Below, one piece after another: positions 1 through 8,257 of a DNA stretch of 64,000 nt. Made by a program: the position numbers and the translations under genes. The number at the start of each line of letters is the position of its first letter. Within the stretch, counting starts at the first letter, position 1. The notes below the pieces were generated by a model. It worked only from the letters and a program-made list of their open reading frames with translations. It did not search any database and was not told the DNA's origin. The stretch comes from Streptomyces sp. NRRL S-1022. Its GTDB lineage: Bacteria > Actinomycetota > Actinomycetes > Streptomycetales > Streptomycetaceae. Where the stretch lies: assembly GCF_000720135.1 (NCBI RefSeq), contig NZ_JOIU01000014.1, positions 181,044-245,043 on the forward strand, written 5' to 3'.

Positions 1-1
1 C

Positions 2-304
2 ATCGACGACTTCACCCAGCTCCTCGTCGACATCGTCGAGCACTTCGCCGACTACGACCGCGCCGAGCCCTACGACGTCGGCGGCGGCCCCTCCAACGAA
101 GTCAGCCTCCTCGACCTCATCAATGCCCTCGAAGACGCCACCGGCACCCAGCACCCCATCACCCACGACGCGCGGCTTCCCGGCGACCTCCAGCGCGTCG
201 TCACCGACAACACCGCCATCAGCAGCGTGCGCGGCTGGCAGCCCGCCACCGACTGGGCCGCCGGCGTCCGCGGCACCCTCGACTGGCTGGGGGCACAGTG
301 GTGA
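2..304 (+). CDS. NAD-dependent NDP-sugar epimerase, C-terminal part (CDP-paratose 2-epimerase-like)
   Basis: An open frame enters from the left edge and ends at TGA 302-304, giving about 100 residues of a C-terminus. It includes a GGGPSNEVSLLDLI segment that resembles the GG-N-VSL-EL signature near the end of CDP-paratose 2-epimerases and related extended short-chain dehydrogenases, followed by a helix ending in TLDWLGAQW. The NAD-binding N-terminus is outside the window. It overlaps the start of the glycosyltransferase downstream, so the two are probably co-translated and act on the same nucleotide sugar. Family level is likely; the exact substrate is inference. Confidence 0.75.
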   Translation: MDDFTQLLVDIVEHFADYDRAEPYDVGGGPSNEVSLLDLINALEDATGTQHPITHDARLPGDLQRVVTDNTAISSVRGWQPATDWAAGVRGTLDWLGAQW

Positions 305-1065
305 AGGTCGGCGTCATCATCCCCGCCCGCAACGCCCGGCCCTGGATCGGGGAGATGCTGGAGTCGGTGCGGGCCCAGACGCACCCGGCGCAGGCGTACC
401 TCGCCGAGGACCGGTCCGACGACGGCACCTTCGAGTGGGTGCGCGAGCGACCGGAGTTGTACGCCGGGATGGCCCGGAACCGGGTCCGTAGGGGCTGGGC
501 CGGCAGCCTGAACGCGGCGGCGAAGCTGGCCCTGGCCGACGGCTGCGACGCCCTGTTCACCGCGAGCGCAGACGACCGGCTGCACCCCGACTGCATCGCG
601 CGCTGTGCCGCGGTGCTGAGCGCGGATGGCGGCCGGGACTTCGTTGTGCCGTACGCGCAGCAGTTCGGTGAGGCGGACGTTGTGCAGGCCTCGTTGCCGG
701 ACGCGACGATTGAGGACTTCGTGCAGTGGCCGCCGCTGATCGACAAGGCGCTCATCCGTCGCGAGGTGTGGGAGCAGGTGGGCGGGTACAGCCCGAAGGC
801 CACGTTGCCCGGCAGCTACGGCTCGGCGGAGGACTGGGAGTTCTGGATCCGCGTGTGGAAGGCCGGCCTGACCCGGTACGCGGTGGTGGAGCAGCCGCTG
901 TACTTCGTGCGCGTCCACCCGGGCCAGCTGTCCCACGATCGTGGCGAGTGGCATGCGGCCACCGTCGGCCTGTTCCGCAAGCTCCACCCTGACCTGCCGT
1001 GGACGGCGGACTCGGGCGTCTGGCCGCCCCGGCACCGCACAACGAAGAGGAGCGGTCATGCATGA
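298..1065 (+). CDS. Glycosyltransferase family 2
   Basis: A protein of about 255 residues with a GT-A fold start (VGVIIPARNARPWIGEMLES), the RSDDGTFEW segment that follows the first nucleotide-binding strand in GT2 enzymes, and a TASADDRLHPD segment carrying the acidic metal-binding motif near residue 95. GTG codons at 298 and 301 are both possible starts; a GGGGG stretch just upstream may serve as the ribosome site. It overlaps the epimerase stop and its own TGA overlaps the next start. It should transfer a sugar from an activated donor. The acceptor could be phage protein, phage DNA or host cell wall and cannot be told from sequence. Confidence 0.8.
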   Translation: MVKVGVIIPARNARPWIGEMLESVRAQTHPAQAYLAEDRSDDGTFEWVRERPELYAGMARNRVRRGWAGSLNAAAKLALADGCDALFTASADDRLHPDCIARCAAVLSADGGRDFVVPYAQQFGEADVVQASLPDATIEDFVQWPPLIDKALIRREVWEQVGGYSPKATLPGSYGSAEDWEFWIRVWKAGLTRYAVVEQPLYFVRVHPGQLSHDRGEWHAATVGLFRKLHPDLPWTADSGVWPPRHRTTKRSGHA

Positions 1066-1678
1066 CCCACTGACCGTCGCATTCGAGATCCGCCGCCCCT
1101 GGCCGCAGACCGCCGACTGGCGCACCGAGCAAGCCGCCCGCGAAAACATCCGCTGGCGAATCAGCGGATCGTTCTGGGTGCTCGCCGGGCGCGGCCTGTA
1201 CTTCCCAGGCCTCATCACCATCTGGCACCGCGACCCGTCCGGCTACGACGACACCACCTGCCGGAAGAAGCGATGGCGGTTCCACCTGCACCACTGGCGG
1301 CTGCAGGTCCACCCCGTACAGCAGTGGCGGCGGCGCCTCCTCACCCGATGCGCCTGGTGCGGTGAACGCTCGCGCAAGGGCGACCCGGTGAACCATTCCC
1401 ACCAGTGGGACGGGCCGCGGGCGCGCTGGTGGCAGGGCGAGCGCGGGCTCTTTCATTCCGACTGCTCCGTCCTCGAGCGGGCTCATGGCACGTGCGTCTG
1501 TGACCGCCCTGTCCTGGACGGCCGCGACTATGGGCGCTGCGCGGTGTGTGACCGCTTTCGGCCCTTCGGCTTCACAGAGGCCAACCTCGCCCGTGCTCGC
1601 ACGCTGCAGGCGGTGCCGCGTGGTGCGCGCCGGAAGGACGTCGGCGAGACCCCCATCCGAGAGGAAGACACCCCATGA
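1058..1678 (+). CDS. Cys-rich hypothetical protein of the glycosyltransferase cassette
   Basis: A protein of 206 residues starting at ATG 1058, preceded by AGGAG, with an overlap of the preceding stop. Longer upstream frames run through the glycosyltransferase gene and were not used. The N-terminal half is rich in Trp and Arg. The second half holds CAWCGE, HSDC, CVCD and CAVCD motifs spaced like a zinc-binding domain. I do not recognise the family. Its position between two glycosyltransferase-like genes, with ATGA-type overlaps at both ends, suggests it works with them. Confidence 0.7.
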   Translation: MHDPLTVAFEIRRPWPQTADWRTEQAARENIRWRISGSFWVLAGRGLYFPGLITIWHRDPSGYDDTTCRKKRWRFHLHHWRLQVHPVQQWRRRLLTRCAWCGERSRKGDPVNHSHQWDGPRARWWQGERGLFHSDCSVLERAHGTCVCDRPVLDGRDYGRCAVCDRFRPFGFTEANLARARTLQAVPRGARRKDVGETPIREEDTP

Positions 1679-2541
1679 TCGACGGCAAGCGCGTCATCGC
1701 CTGGACCCCCTACGGCCGACGCCGCACCTACAGCATCCTCATCCGCCACCTCCAACGCGACGTCGAACGCGGCCTGATCGACGAGGTGTGGGCGTACATG
1801 AACACTGACCCGCAGGGCCAGGAAGACGACATCGCGTACGCCCACGAGCTCGCGGCCGAGCACCCGGGCTGGTTCCGGATCAAGCACCGGCCCGAAGGCG
1901 TCGACCTCGGCAACCTGCCCAAGCAGAGGTACACCGGGTTGGCCTACCGGGAGATGACCGACACCGACACCGTCTACCTCCGCTTCGACGACGACGTCGT
2001 CTACATCCACGACGACGCCATCACCAACCTCGTCCGCGCACGCATCCAGATGCCCGCCCCGACCGCGGTGTTCCCGGTGATCTTCAACAACGCGATCGTC
2101 AGCCACTTCCTCCAGGCCTGCGGCAAGGTCCCGATGGAGTGGGGCGTCGTCAACGCCTACTGCATGGACCCCATGGGCTGGGCGAACGGGCCGTTCGCAG
2201 TCAAGCTCCACGAGCTGCTTCTCGACCACATCGAGCGCAACGCCGTCCCGGACCTCTTCCTGTACCAGGACTTCCCCATCCAGCCCGGCACTCAGTTCTC
2301 CGTCTCCTGCTTCGCCAGCCTCGGCAGCATGTACGCCGACCTCGACCAGCCAGGCGTCCTCGTCCCCGACGAGGAAGAGTCCTGGCACACCGTGCACCAC
2401 CCGCTGGCCACCGGCGCCCCGAACATCCTCCGCGGCGACGCGATTGTCAGCCACTGGTCGTTCTTCCCGCAGCACCCGTTCCTCAACAACACCGGCCTCC
2501 TGGACCGCTACCGGGAGATCGCGGATAAGGCGGTGGCCTGA
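1675..2541 (+). CDS. Glycosyltransferase-like protein with DDD motif
   Basis: A protein of 288 residues. It opens with KRVIAWTPYGRRRTYSIL, a first-strand segment typical of glycosyltransferase-like proteins, and has VYLRFDDDVVYIHDDA near residue 100, where DDD would bind the metal and nucleotide sugar. The ATG overlaps the previous stop (ATGA) and a GAGGAAG ribosome site lies 9 bases upstream. It is the fourth gene of the cassette. GT-A type activity is inferred from the DDD motif and the neighbours; I cannot place it in a named family with certainty. Confidence 0.65.
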   Translation: MIDGKRVIAWTPYGRRRTYSILIRHLQRDVERGLIDEVWAYMNTDPQGQEDDIAYAHELAAEHPGWFRIKHRPEGVDLGNLPKQRYTGLAYREMTDTDTVYLRFDDDVVYIHDDAITNLVRARIQMPAPTAVFPVIFNNAIVSHFLQACGKVPMEWGVVNAYCMDPMGWANGPFAVKLHELLLDHIERNAVPDLFLYQDFPIQPGTQFSVSCFASLGSMYADLDQPGVLVPDEEESWHTVHHPLATGAPNILRGDAIVSHWSFFPQHPFLNNTGLLDRYREIADKAVA

Positions 2542-2774
2542 TGGCCGGGCAGATCAGCGTCGAGGACGCCTTCCCCACCTTCCAGAAGAAGGTCCGCGAG
2601 CTTTTCGAGGCCAACCTGCTTCTGCAGGCCCAGGTCGACGTCCTTGAACGGCGCGTCACCGAGCTCACCGAGGAGAACACCAGGCTCCAGCAGGCCAGCC
2701 CGGGCCGGCCCGAGTCCGGGCCCGGCGCCGGCCTCGCAGTGCCGCCGAGGCCGGAGCCGGACGAGCGAAGCTAG
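2541..2774 (+). CDS. Small coiled-coil protein
   Basis: A 77-residue protein whose ATG overlaps the preceding TGA. Residues about 10-50 form a leucine-rich heptad pattern (FQKKVRELFEANLLLQAQV), then a Pro/Gly-rich tail. It resembles short multimerisation proteins and may bring the cassette enzymes together, but that is a guess. It converges with the minus-strand gene that ends at 2771, overlapping it by 4 bases. Confidence 0.6.
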   Translation: MAGQISVEDAFPTFQKKVRELFEANLLLQAQVDVLERRVTELTEENTRLQQASPGRPESGPGAGLAVPPRPEPDERS

Positions 2775-2992
2775 AGGTTCTGGTGGCTCTCGTCGTACTT
2801 CACCAACGGAGCTGAGTCCACGTCGTCCCGCACCAGCAGCCGCTGCTTGAAGTCGATCATGAGGGCGTCCATGTCCGCGTCGTTCATGAAGTCACCGGGC
2901 GGCGCGGAGATCATCAGCATCTTGTTTCCGAACGGCCCGGACAGGTTGAAGCTGTAGATCGGGTACTCGCCGGTGTGGAGGTTGATGGCCAT
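2771..2992 (-). CDS. Small late-operon protein, unknown function
   Basis: A 73-residue acidic protein and the last gene of the late operon visible in the window. An AGGA ribosome site precedes ATG 2992. It contains a GEYPIYSFNLSGPFGNK segment and a C-terminal charged helix. It follows the fibre-like gene by 24 bases. In related phages, small tail-accessory or chaperone genes occupy this position; I do not recognise the family. Confidence 0.65.
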   Translation of the reverse strand: MAINLHTGEYPIYSFNLSGPFGNKMLMISAPPGDFMNDADMDALMIDFKQRLLVRDDVDSAPLVKYDESHQNL

Positions 2993-3016
2993 GCTGGGGT
3001 CCTGTCGATAGGCGGG

Positions 3017-3931
3017 TCAGGCGATCCGGGTCATCGTCATGTACGACCCGGCCTTGAGGGTGGTGCCGGACGCGTCGGACGCGTTCTGCGCCCACTGCAG
3101 CTGGAAGGTGCCGGCCGTTCCGCTTACGACGAGCCGGCCGTAGACCCGGGCCGCGGTGACGCTGGTGTTGCCGCAGCCGAAGCTGAGGTTGGCGCCGGCC
3201 GAGGTCGTGGCGAGCTTGCCGATCCACTCACCGTTGGCGCTGGTGCCTGCTGTGAGGTCGGTTGTGTGGGCTCCGGAGCCGTGCATGTCGAAGGTGGCGC
3301 CGGTGGGGCAGGTGAAGCTCATCTTGAAGTCGCCGACGAAGTCGGCTGCGTCGATCATGTACAGGTCCAGGGCGAAGGTGTACACCGCGTTCGCGACCAC
3401 GGGCAGGACGAGGTGGTCGTCGTTCTGCAGGGTGGCGCTGCTGGTGACGGTCTCGTCGGCGGTCTTGACGACGTACTGGGTCTGGCCGATGCCGCTGACG
3501 CTCAAGTTGCCGGCGACAGAGAGGCCGCTGCTGGCGGTGAGGGCCCCGTCGACGATGAGTGCGTCGTTGGTGCGGAGCACGTTGGCGGCGGAGCGGAACA
3601 GGTTGACGTCGACGCCGATGGTCAGCTGGGCGCTGGAGGCCAGCTTGAGGGTGGAGCCGAACGTGCCGGAGCTGTTGGGGATCTCCACCCATGAGCCGGA
3701 CGCCGGGGCGGTGCCGTTGGAGAAGTACGTGCGGTAGCTGGTGTCGGTCTCCATGATGGCTTTGCCGGCGTACGGCGAGGACGGCCGCGTCGACGAGGTC
3801 GCTGGCGCGAACCCCACGGCCGCGTCGACGCGGTCCCAGTTCTGGCCGATGTCCTGGGTGTAGTTGACCAGCTCTGAGCCGTCGCTCTTGGACTTGTACA
3901 GGCCGAGCCGGGTGGTGGACGGATCAGGCAC
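3017..3931 (-). CDS. Tail fibre or minor tail protein
   Basis: A 304-residue protein. GTG 3931 was chosen because GGAGGTG lies 6 bases upstream; the open frame extends further but would cross the neighbouring gene. The N-terminus (STTRLGLYKSKSDGSELVN, then a DIGQNWDRVD helix) is the type found in minor tail proteins of Streptomyces siphophages. The rest is Ser/Thr/Gly-rich beta structure with a C-terminal jelly-roll-like stretch ending KAGSYMTMTRIA. It is likely to be part of the adsorption apparatus. Function is by context and composition. Confidence 0.75.
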   Translation of the reverse strand: MPDPSTTRLGLYKSKSDGSELVNYTQDIGQNWDRVDAAVGFAPATSSTRPSSPYAGKAIMETDTSYRTYFSNGTAPASGSWVEIPNSSGTFGSTLKLASSAQLTIGVDVNLFRSAANVLRTNDALIVDGALTASSGLSVAGNLSVSGIGQTQYVVKTADETVTSSATLQNDDHLVLPVVANAVYTFALDLYMIDAADFVGDFKMSFTCPTGATFDMHGSGAHTTDLTAGTSANGEWIGKLATTSAGANLSFGCGNTSVTAARVYGRLVVSGTAGTFQLQWAQNASDASGTTLKAGSYMTMTRIA

Positions 3932-4136
3932 CGGGCACCTCCACGATGTCGTCGTTCGCCGTCTGGCACTGGCCGCAGTGCGCGCGCAGGCGGCCGTCCG
4001 CGTTGCGGTACATCGTGATCCGGTAGGTGACGCCCTCGACCGGGCAGCCAGGCGTGCGGCAGGTGACGTCCGCCTCAACGGTCGGCCACTCCTCCAAGGT
4101 GGGCCAGTCACCGTTGACATCAGGGGCTATCTGCAT
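3924..4136 (-). CDS. Small four-Cys protein in tail operon
   Basis: A 70-residue protein starting at ATG 4136, coupled to the upstream tail gene by a TAATG overlap. It contains CRTPGC and HCGQC pairs, a probable zinc-ribbon arrangement, separated by a short beta-rich segment. It overlaps the start of the fibre-like gene by 8 bases. The role is unknown; small zinc-ribbon proteins are common between tail genes of actinophages. Confidence 0.65.
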   Translation of the reverse strand: MQIAPDVNGDWPTLEEWPTVEADVTCRTPGCPVEGVTYRITMYRNADGRLRAHCGQCQTANDDIVEVPGA

Positions 4137-7036
4137 TAAATCCACCCAATCAGGAAGTAATCGATCGTTGTGGTTGTCGTGTTCGTGCGGGTCAGCCAGA
4201 TCGTCAGGCCACCGCTGCTGGGGCTGGCCGTACCGACGCCTGTGACCTGAGTGCCAGGCACGCTGGTCCGGGCCTGCGCGAAGGCGTAGAAAGTGTCGCC
4301 TGCGACGTTCAGTCCGGTGACCGAGACCGACGTCGGGGTGTTGGCGGCGGAGGGGATGATCTGGACGTTGCCGACGGCCCAGGACTGAGCCTGGAGCTTT
4401 CCGTTGAACTTGATCCATCCGTCCTGGTTGAAGGTGACGGAGTTCCACTTGGTGGTGTCCGCGCCGAACCAGCCGACCTCTGCCTGGTCGGACTTGGCCC
4501 AGAAGCTCCCGCCATAGTTCGCGATGGCGTTGGAGTACCAGGCAGCACGGATCCCCGTGTCGTCGGCAGCCGCGAAACCTCCCCGCGCGTGATAGATCGA
4601 GTCGCTGGGAGAGGTCGTCCACCGGCCGAACGTGGCCGTCGTCTCGTCCATCGCCATCGTGGAGAAGACCCCGCTCGCAGCCGGCGCGGTGGTGATCTGG
4701 ATCCCGGACGTGGCACTGGGGGTGCCCGTATTGTCGAAGCCCTGGATGAACGCATAGTTCGAGCCGGTCGTTGCGTACAGGCGGATCTCGGGGAGCAGCG
4801 CGGCGGTCGGGTTGATGACCAGGCGCTTCCCCGCAGTGCCAGACATGAGCTGCCCGACGATCGCGACGGAGCCGTCCGCGCTGGCGATGTTCACCGTCTG
4901 GGTTCCGTCAGCGCTGTAGGACTGCACGCCGGCCGAGGAGAGTTCGACGCGGGGCCCGGTGTCGCTCGTCTTGATGCGGGCACCGACGATCCAGTCCGCG
5001 GCGATGGTGCCGGCGGTGACCTTGGAGACGGTCAGGTCGGAGATGTGGGCGTCATCGATGAGGAGCGCGGTCGCGGTGGCAGCGTCCGACGGGCCGGACT
5101 TGTTGCCGGTCTTGTCGACGGCGACAACCCGGACGTACCGCGCGCTGGTCTCCTCGACCTGCACGGTGAACACGACGGGGATCTGCGCCTGGATCATGCC
5201 CGCGTTCGCCGGTGCCTTGCCCTTGAGGGTGGTGGCGTCCGGGGTGAACATGGGCTCGTAGGAGACGTGAATCTCCAGGTGGTCGAGGTCGCTCTCCAGG
5301 TTGAAGGTGCCGCCGCTCGACTGGCCGAGGGTATGCGTGACCTGTACGGCGATCCGGGACCCGGCCACCGATGGTGCGGCCGGTGTGGACGGTGGGATGT
5401 TGTCCGTGGACGCCACGAACGTCGTCGTCCCCGACCAGGCCCCCACGTTGCCTGCCTTGTCCACGGCGCGGATCTGCACGTCGTAGCCGATCCCCGGCGA
5501 CAGATCCTGCAGCTGCGCCGTGGTGGTGTCCCACGATGCGATCATGGTTTGCCACTTGGCGGTGGGGGCCGCGAACGGCTGCTTCCACACCTGCATGTCC
5601 TGCCAGCGGATCTGAGCGACGGATGCCCATGACGCCGGGTAGATCATGTCGGTGTCGACGGCGTACCGGATCTCGTAGTGGTCGCCATCCCGGATCGTGC
5701 TGCCGTCCACGTTGTTCGGGGCGTTCCACGAGAGTACGACCCTAGCTCGGGTGAAGCCGCGGGAGTCGAGGTAGGCGGAGCCGGTGAACGGCGTGATGAG
5801 CGTGGGCACGCCGGGGATGCTGGTGTCGGCGTTCGGGCGGGACCCGACCGGCTCTGAGCTGGTGCTGGTGAGCTGCCGGGAGAAGTCTCCGACGGTCACA
5901 GTGGACGTGCCGTCGGTCTCGAACTCGACGTACTGGGTCAGGTCGGTCCACGTGCCGTCACCGGCCCGGTAGGCGACCGTGTACCCCTTGGTGATGGACC
6001 AGTTGGTCTCGGTGACCTGCAGCTTGATCGGGTTGATCCGCAGGCCCCGGAACTGGATCTCTGTGGTCGTGTCGACCAGACCGCTGTCGGGGTCGTACAC
6101 CCACACCCGGTCGCCGACCTGGAAGGATCCGTGGACGTCGTAGTCGGCCGTGGACAGGGTGAGCGCGTTCCGGGTCGACGTGACCTGCGACAGGGCCAGC
6201 TGCGCGCGGGTGGCGGCGTTCGCAGTCGCCGTGTCCGACTCCGACACCAAGCGGGTGAGCTTGATCGGGTTGCCGTGGATGTCCTTGTACGGCGTGGCCG
6301 GCGAGATGTCCGCCGCCCCGGTGGCGATGCTGGTGCCCTCGCCCTCGGCGAGTAGGACCACGCGGGTGCTGTAGTCCTCCACGTCCCGGGTGACGTCGAT
6401 GGAGCCGGGCAGAGCGCGGAGGAACATGTCCTCGCCGGCGGCCTTGCTGGTGATGACGCACGTCGGGTTCGTGACGAACAGGCTGCTGTCCGGGCCGGCG
6501 TCGAGGGTGCCGTTGCCGTTGACCCGCCACGACACCGGCACGCTTGTGGTGGACATGGTGTCGCACACGTAGGTGATCGCCTCGCGGGGCGTCTCGTACT
6601 GGTGCCGGCCGGTGTACTGCCCGGCCACCGGGTAGACCGTGCCGACGGTGACCGGGTACGCCCCGCTGGCGGGGAGCAGCATGTTGATCGTGTCGGCGAA
6701 CGTCGCGGATGCTGGGGTGATCGCGTTCTCGTAGACGGCGCCCTTGTTGTCCTCGTCGCCGAGCCACATGGCCATGCCGACGCCGCCCACGGACAGGTCG
6801 TCCTGGGGGGTGGTGGTGCGGCCGTCGTCGCCGATCGTGCGGGTGCGGAGCACACCGACGTAGCGGGCCGTGCCAGGGCTGAGGAGGTTGTCGCCGTACT
6901 GCAGCGGATCCAGTCGGCCGGGCACGATCGCGATGTGCCCGAAGTAGTCGAGCTGGTCCAGCACATCGCGGGGCGTGTTGGGCTTGAGCTTGACCTCCCA
7001 CGAGCCGAGGGCCTTGAGGACTTCCTGGACGGCCAC
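4136..7036 (-). CDS. Tail tip/minor tail protein with fibronectin type III-like domains
   Basis: A 966-residue protein starting at GTG 7036 with GGAGGT upstream. The N-terminal 350 residues look like a tail hub/baseplate region. Residues about 400-640 hold two FN3-like repeats (LSPGIGYDVQIRAVDKAGN, later RYVRVVAVDKTGN). They are followed by DDAHISDLTVSKVTAGTI, a helical segment common before the receptor-binding part of siphovirus tip proteins. A Ser/Gly-rich beta C-terminus ends in FLIGWI. It should form the host-contacting tail tip. It lies directly downstream of the distal tail protein gene, as is usual. Confidence 0.85.
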   Translation of the reverse strand: MAVQEVLKALGSWEVKLKPNTPRDVLDQLDYFGHIAIVPGRLDPLQYGDNLLSPGTARYVGVLRTRTIGDDGRTTTPQDDLSVGGVGMAMWLGDEDNKGAVYENAITPASATFADTINMLLPASGAYPVTVGTVYPVAGQYTGRHQYETPREAITYVCDTMSTTSVPVSWRVNGNGTLDAGPDSSLFVTNPTCVITSKAAGEDMFLRALPGSIDVTRDVEDYSTRVVLLAEGEGTSIATGAADISPATPYKDIHGNPIKLTRLVSESDTATANAATRAQLALSQVTSTRNALTLSTADYDVHGSFQVGDRVWVYDPDSGLVDTTTEIQFRGLRINPIKLQVTETNWSITKGYTVAYRAGDGTWTDLTQYVEFETDGTSTVTVGDFSRQLTSTSSEPVGSRPNADTSIPGVPTLITPFTGSAYLDSRGFTRARVVLSWNAPNNVDGSTIRDGDHYEIRYAVDTDMIYPASWASVAQIRWQDMQVWKQPFAAPTAKWQTMIASWDTTTAQLQDLSPGIGYDVQIRAVDKAGNVGAWSGTTTFVASTDNIPPSTPAAPSVAGSRIAVQVTHTLGQSSGGTFNLESDLDHLEIHVSYEPMFTPDATTLKGKAPANAGMIQAQIPVVFTVQVEETSARYVRVVAVDKTGNKSGPSDAATATALLIDDAHISDLTVSKVTAGTIAADWIVGARIKTSDTGPRVELSSAGVQSYSADGTQTVNIASADGSVAIVGQLMSGTAGKRLVINPTAALLPEIRLYATTGSNYAFIQGFDNTGTPSATSGIQITTAPAASGVFSTMAMDETTATFGRWTTSPSDSIYHARGGFAAADDTGIRAAWYSNAIANYGGSFWAKSDQAEVGWFGADTTKWNSVTFNQDGWIKFNGKLQAQSWAVGNVQIIPSAANTPTSVSVTGLNVAGDTFYAFAQARTSVPGTQVTGVGTASPSSGGLTIWLTRTNTTTTTIDYFLIGWI

Positions 7037-7039
7037 CCG

Positions 7040-8257
7040 CTACCTCCGCACCCCGTAGACGGCTTCCGGCATGCACGCGATGTACTGGTTGCGCAGGTCC
7101 GTCGCCGCGTCCCCGGACACCGCGCTGCCGCCGCCGACGACGGCGCCGAGCCAGAAGTCCAGTGTCGTGACGTTCGTGCGCACCACGCCGCCGTTCGCAT
7201 GGCCGGTGAAGGTCCGCGCTGACCCGGCGACGAACCGGTTGCCGTCGGCGTCGTTGCTGGTGGCCGTGACGTAGCCGGCCGAGGCGAGGGCGGTCACGTT
7301 CGTCTCTGCGTTGACCAGGCGCACCTTCAGCTCGTCGGAGCTGGTGTTGCGCTGCATGTAGCCCTCGACGAACCGGCTGCCGCGGCGCAGCGTCAGGTCC
7401 ACGGTCAGGCGGCCGGGGCTGAGCCCTTTGGTCAGGCGCAGGATGGCCGCCTCGAAATCGTTGCGCAGCAGGGTGGCCCCGTCCCAGGTGACGATCTGGG
7501 TGCCGGAGGTGGCGAAAACCGCCCAGGGCTTCGAGCGGTAGGCGCCGCCGGTGTAGGACTGGACGTCGAGGCTGCCACCGCCGGACGCGGACCAGGTGAC
7601 GTTGACCAGCCCATTGGTCAAGGACCAGCCGGTCGCGGCCAGCGGCACGTCTGCGCCGTACACCTCCTGGCCGCCGGTCGTGGTGACGCGGACTCGGCCG
7701 GTCAGGTAGCTCGTCGGGGGGCAGCCCCAGCGGGGAGAGATGTTCGCCGGGACGCCGCGGTAGACGGTGATGGTGCCGTCGGCGCCGGTGCGGGTCATGG
7801 TGCTGGGGTTGGTGGCGCCGGTGACGTAGCCGTAGTGCCCGATGGGCGGGGCGTGCCAGCGTTCCCCGGCCAGAGCGAAGTCGTTGAGGCGGACGGCACC
7901 GGTGAGCCTGCTCTGGAGGTCGGTCTCGGCGTCGGAGCCGACCCGGTCCAGGGAGACCTTCCAGTCGGCGGTGACCATCTCGTTGCGGTACTCGATGTAC
8001 GTCGACGCTGCGGTCTTCACCGCGTAGTAGCCGTTGCGTTCCGGCTTGTCGGTGAAGGTGACCGCGATGACCTGGCCCGGGATGAGCGAGTTGATGCCGT
8101 CGTGGCGTGCGATGACCTGCGCGCGGGTGAGCGGCGGGGAGCTCTCCTGCCCTTCGAGGTCGAGGGCGCGGTCGTCACCGCCGGCCTCGGTCGCGGTAAA
8201 GGTCTCCCGCAGCGGGATCCGCCCGAGCTGGAGGTCGCCCCATCCGTACTGGGCCAT
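7040..8257 (-). CDS. Distal tail protein-like minor tail protein
   Basis: A 405-residue protein whose ATG overlaps the tape measure stop (TGATG). The N-terminal part is beta-rich (GWGDLQLGRIPLRETF, then an AVTFTDKPERNGYYAV segment) and matches in position and character the distal tail (Dit-like) proteins that cap the tail tube. The middle is a lectin-like beta region with several Trp residues. It sits between tape measure and tail tip genes, the standard place for Dit. Confidence 0.78.
   Translation of the reverse strand: MAQYGWGDLQLGRIPLRETFTATEAGGDDRALDLEGQESSPPLTRAQVIARHDGINSLIPGQVIAVTFTDKPERNGYYAVKTAASTYIEYRNEMVTADWKVSLDRVGSDAETDLQSRLTGAVRLNDFALAGERWHAPPIGHYGYVTGATNPSTMTRTGADGTITVYRGVPANISPRWGCPPTSYLTGRVRVTTTGGQEVYGADVPLAATGWSLTNGLVNVTWSASGGGSLDVQSYTGGAYRSKPWAVFATSGTQIVTWDGATLLRNDFEAAILRLTKGLSPGRLTVDLTLRRGSRFVEGYMQRNTSSDELKVRLVNAETNVTALASAGYVTATSNDADGNRFVAGSARTFTGHANGGVVRTNVTTLDFWLGAVVGGGSAVSGDAATDLRNQYIACMPEAVYGVRR

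Noticed and set aside
1..2774. Reading the sugar cassette as host DNA left of the prophage
   Set aside because: The N-terminal half of the split GH5 gene should mark the left edge and is absent, so the prophage must continue beyond position 1. This could change if the left junction is found elsewhere.
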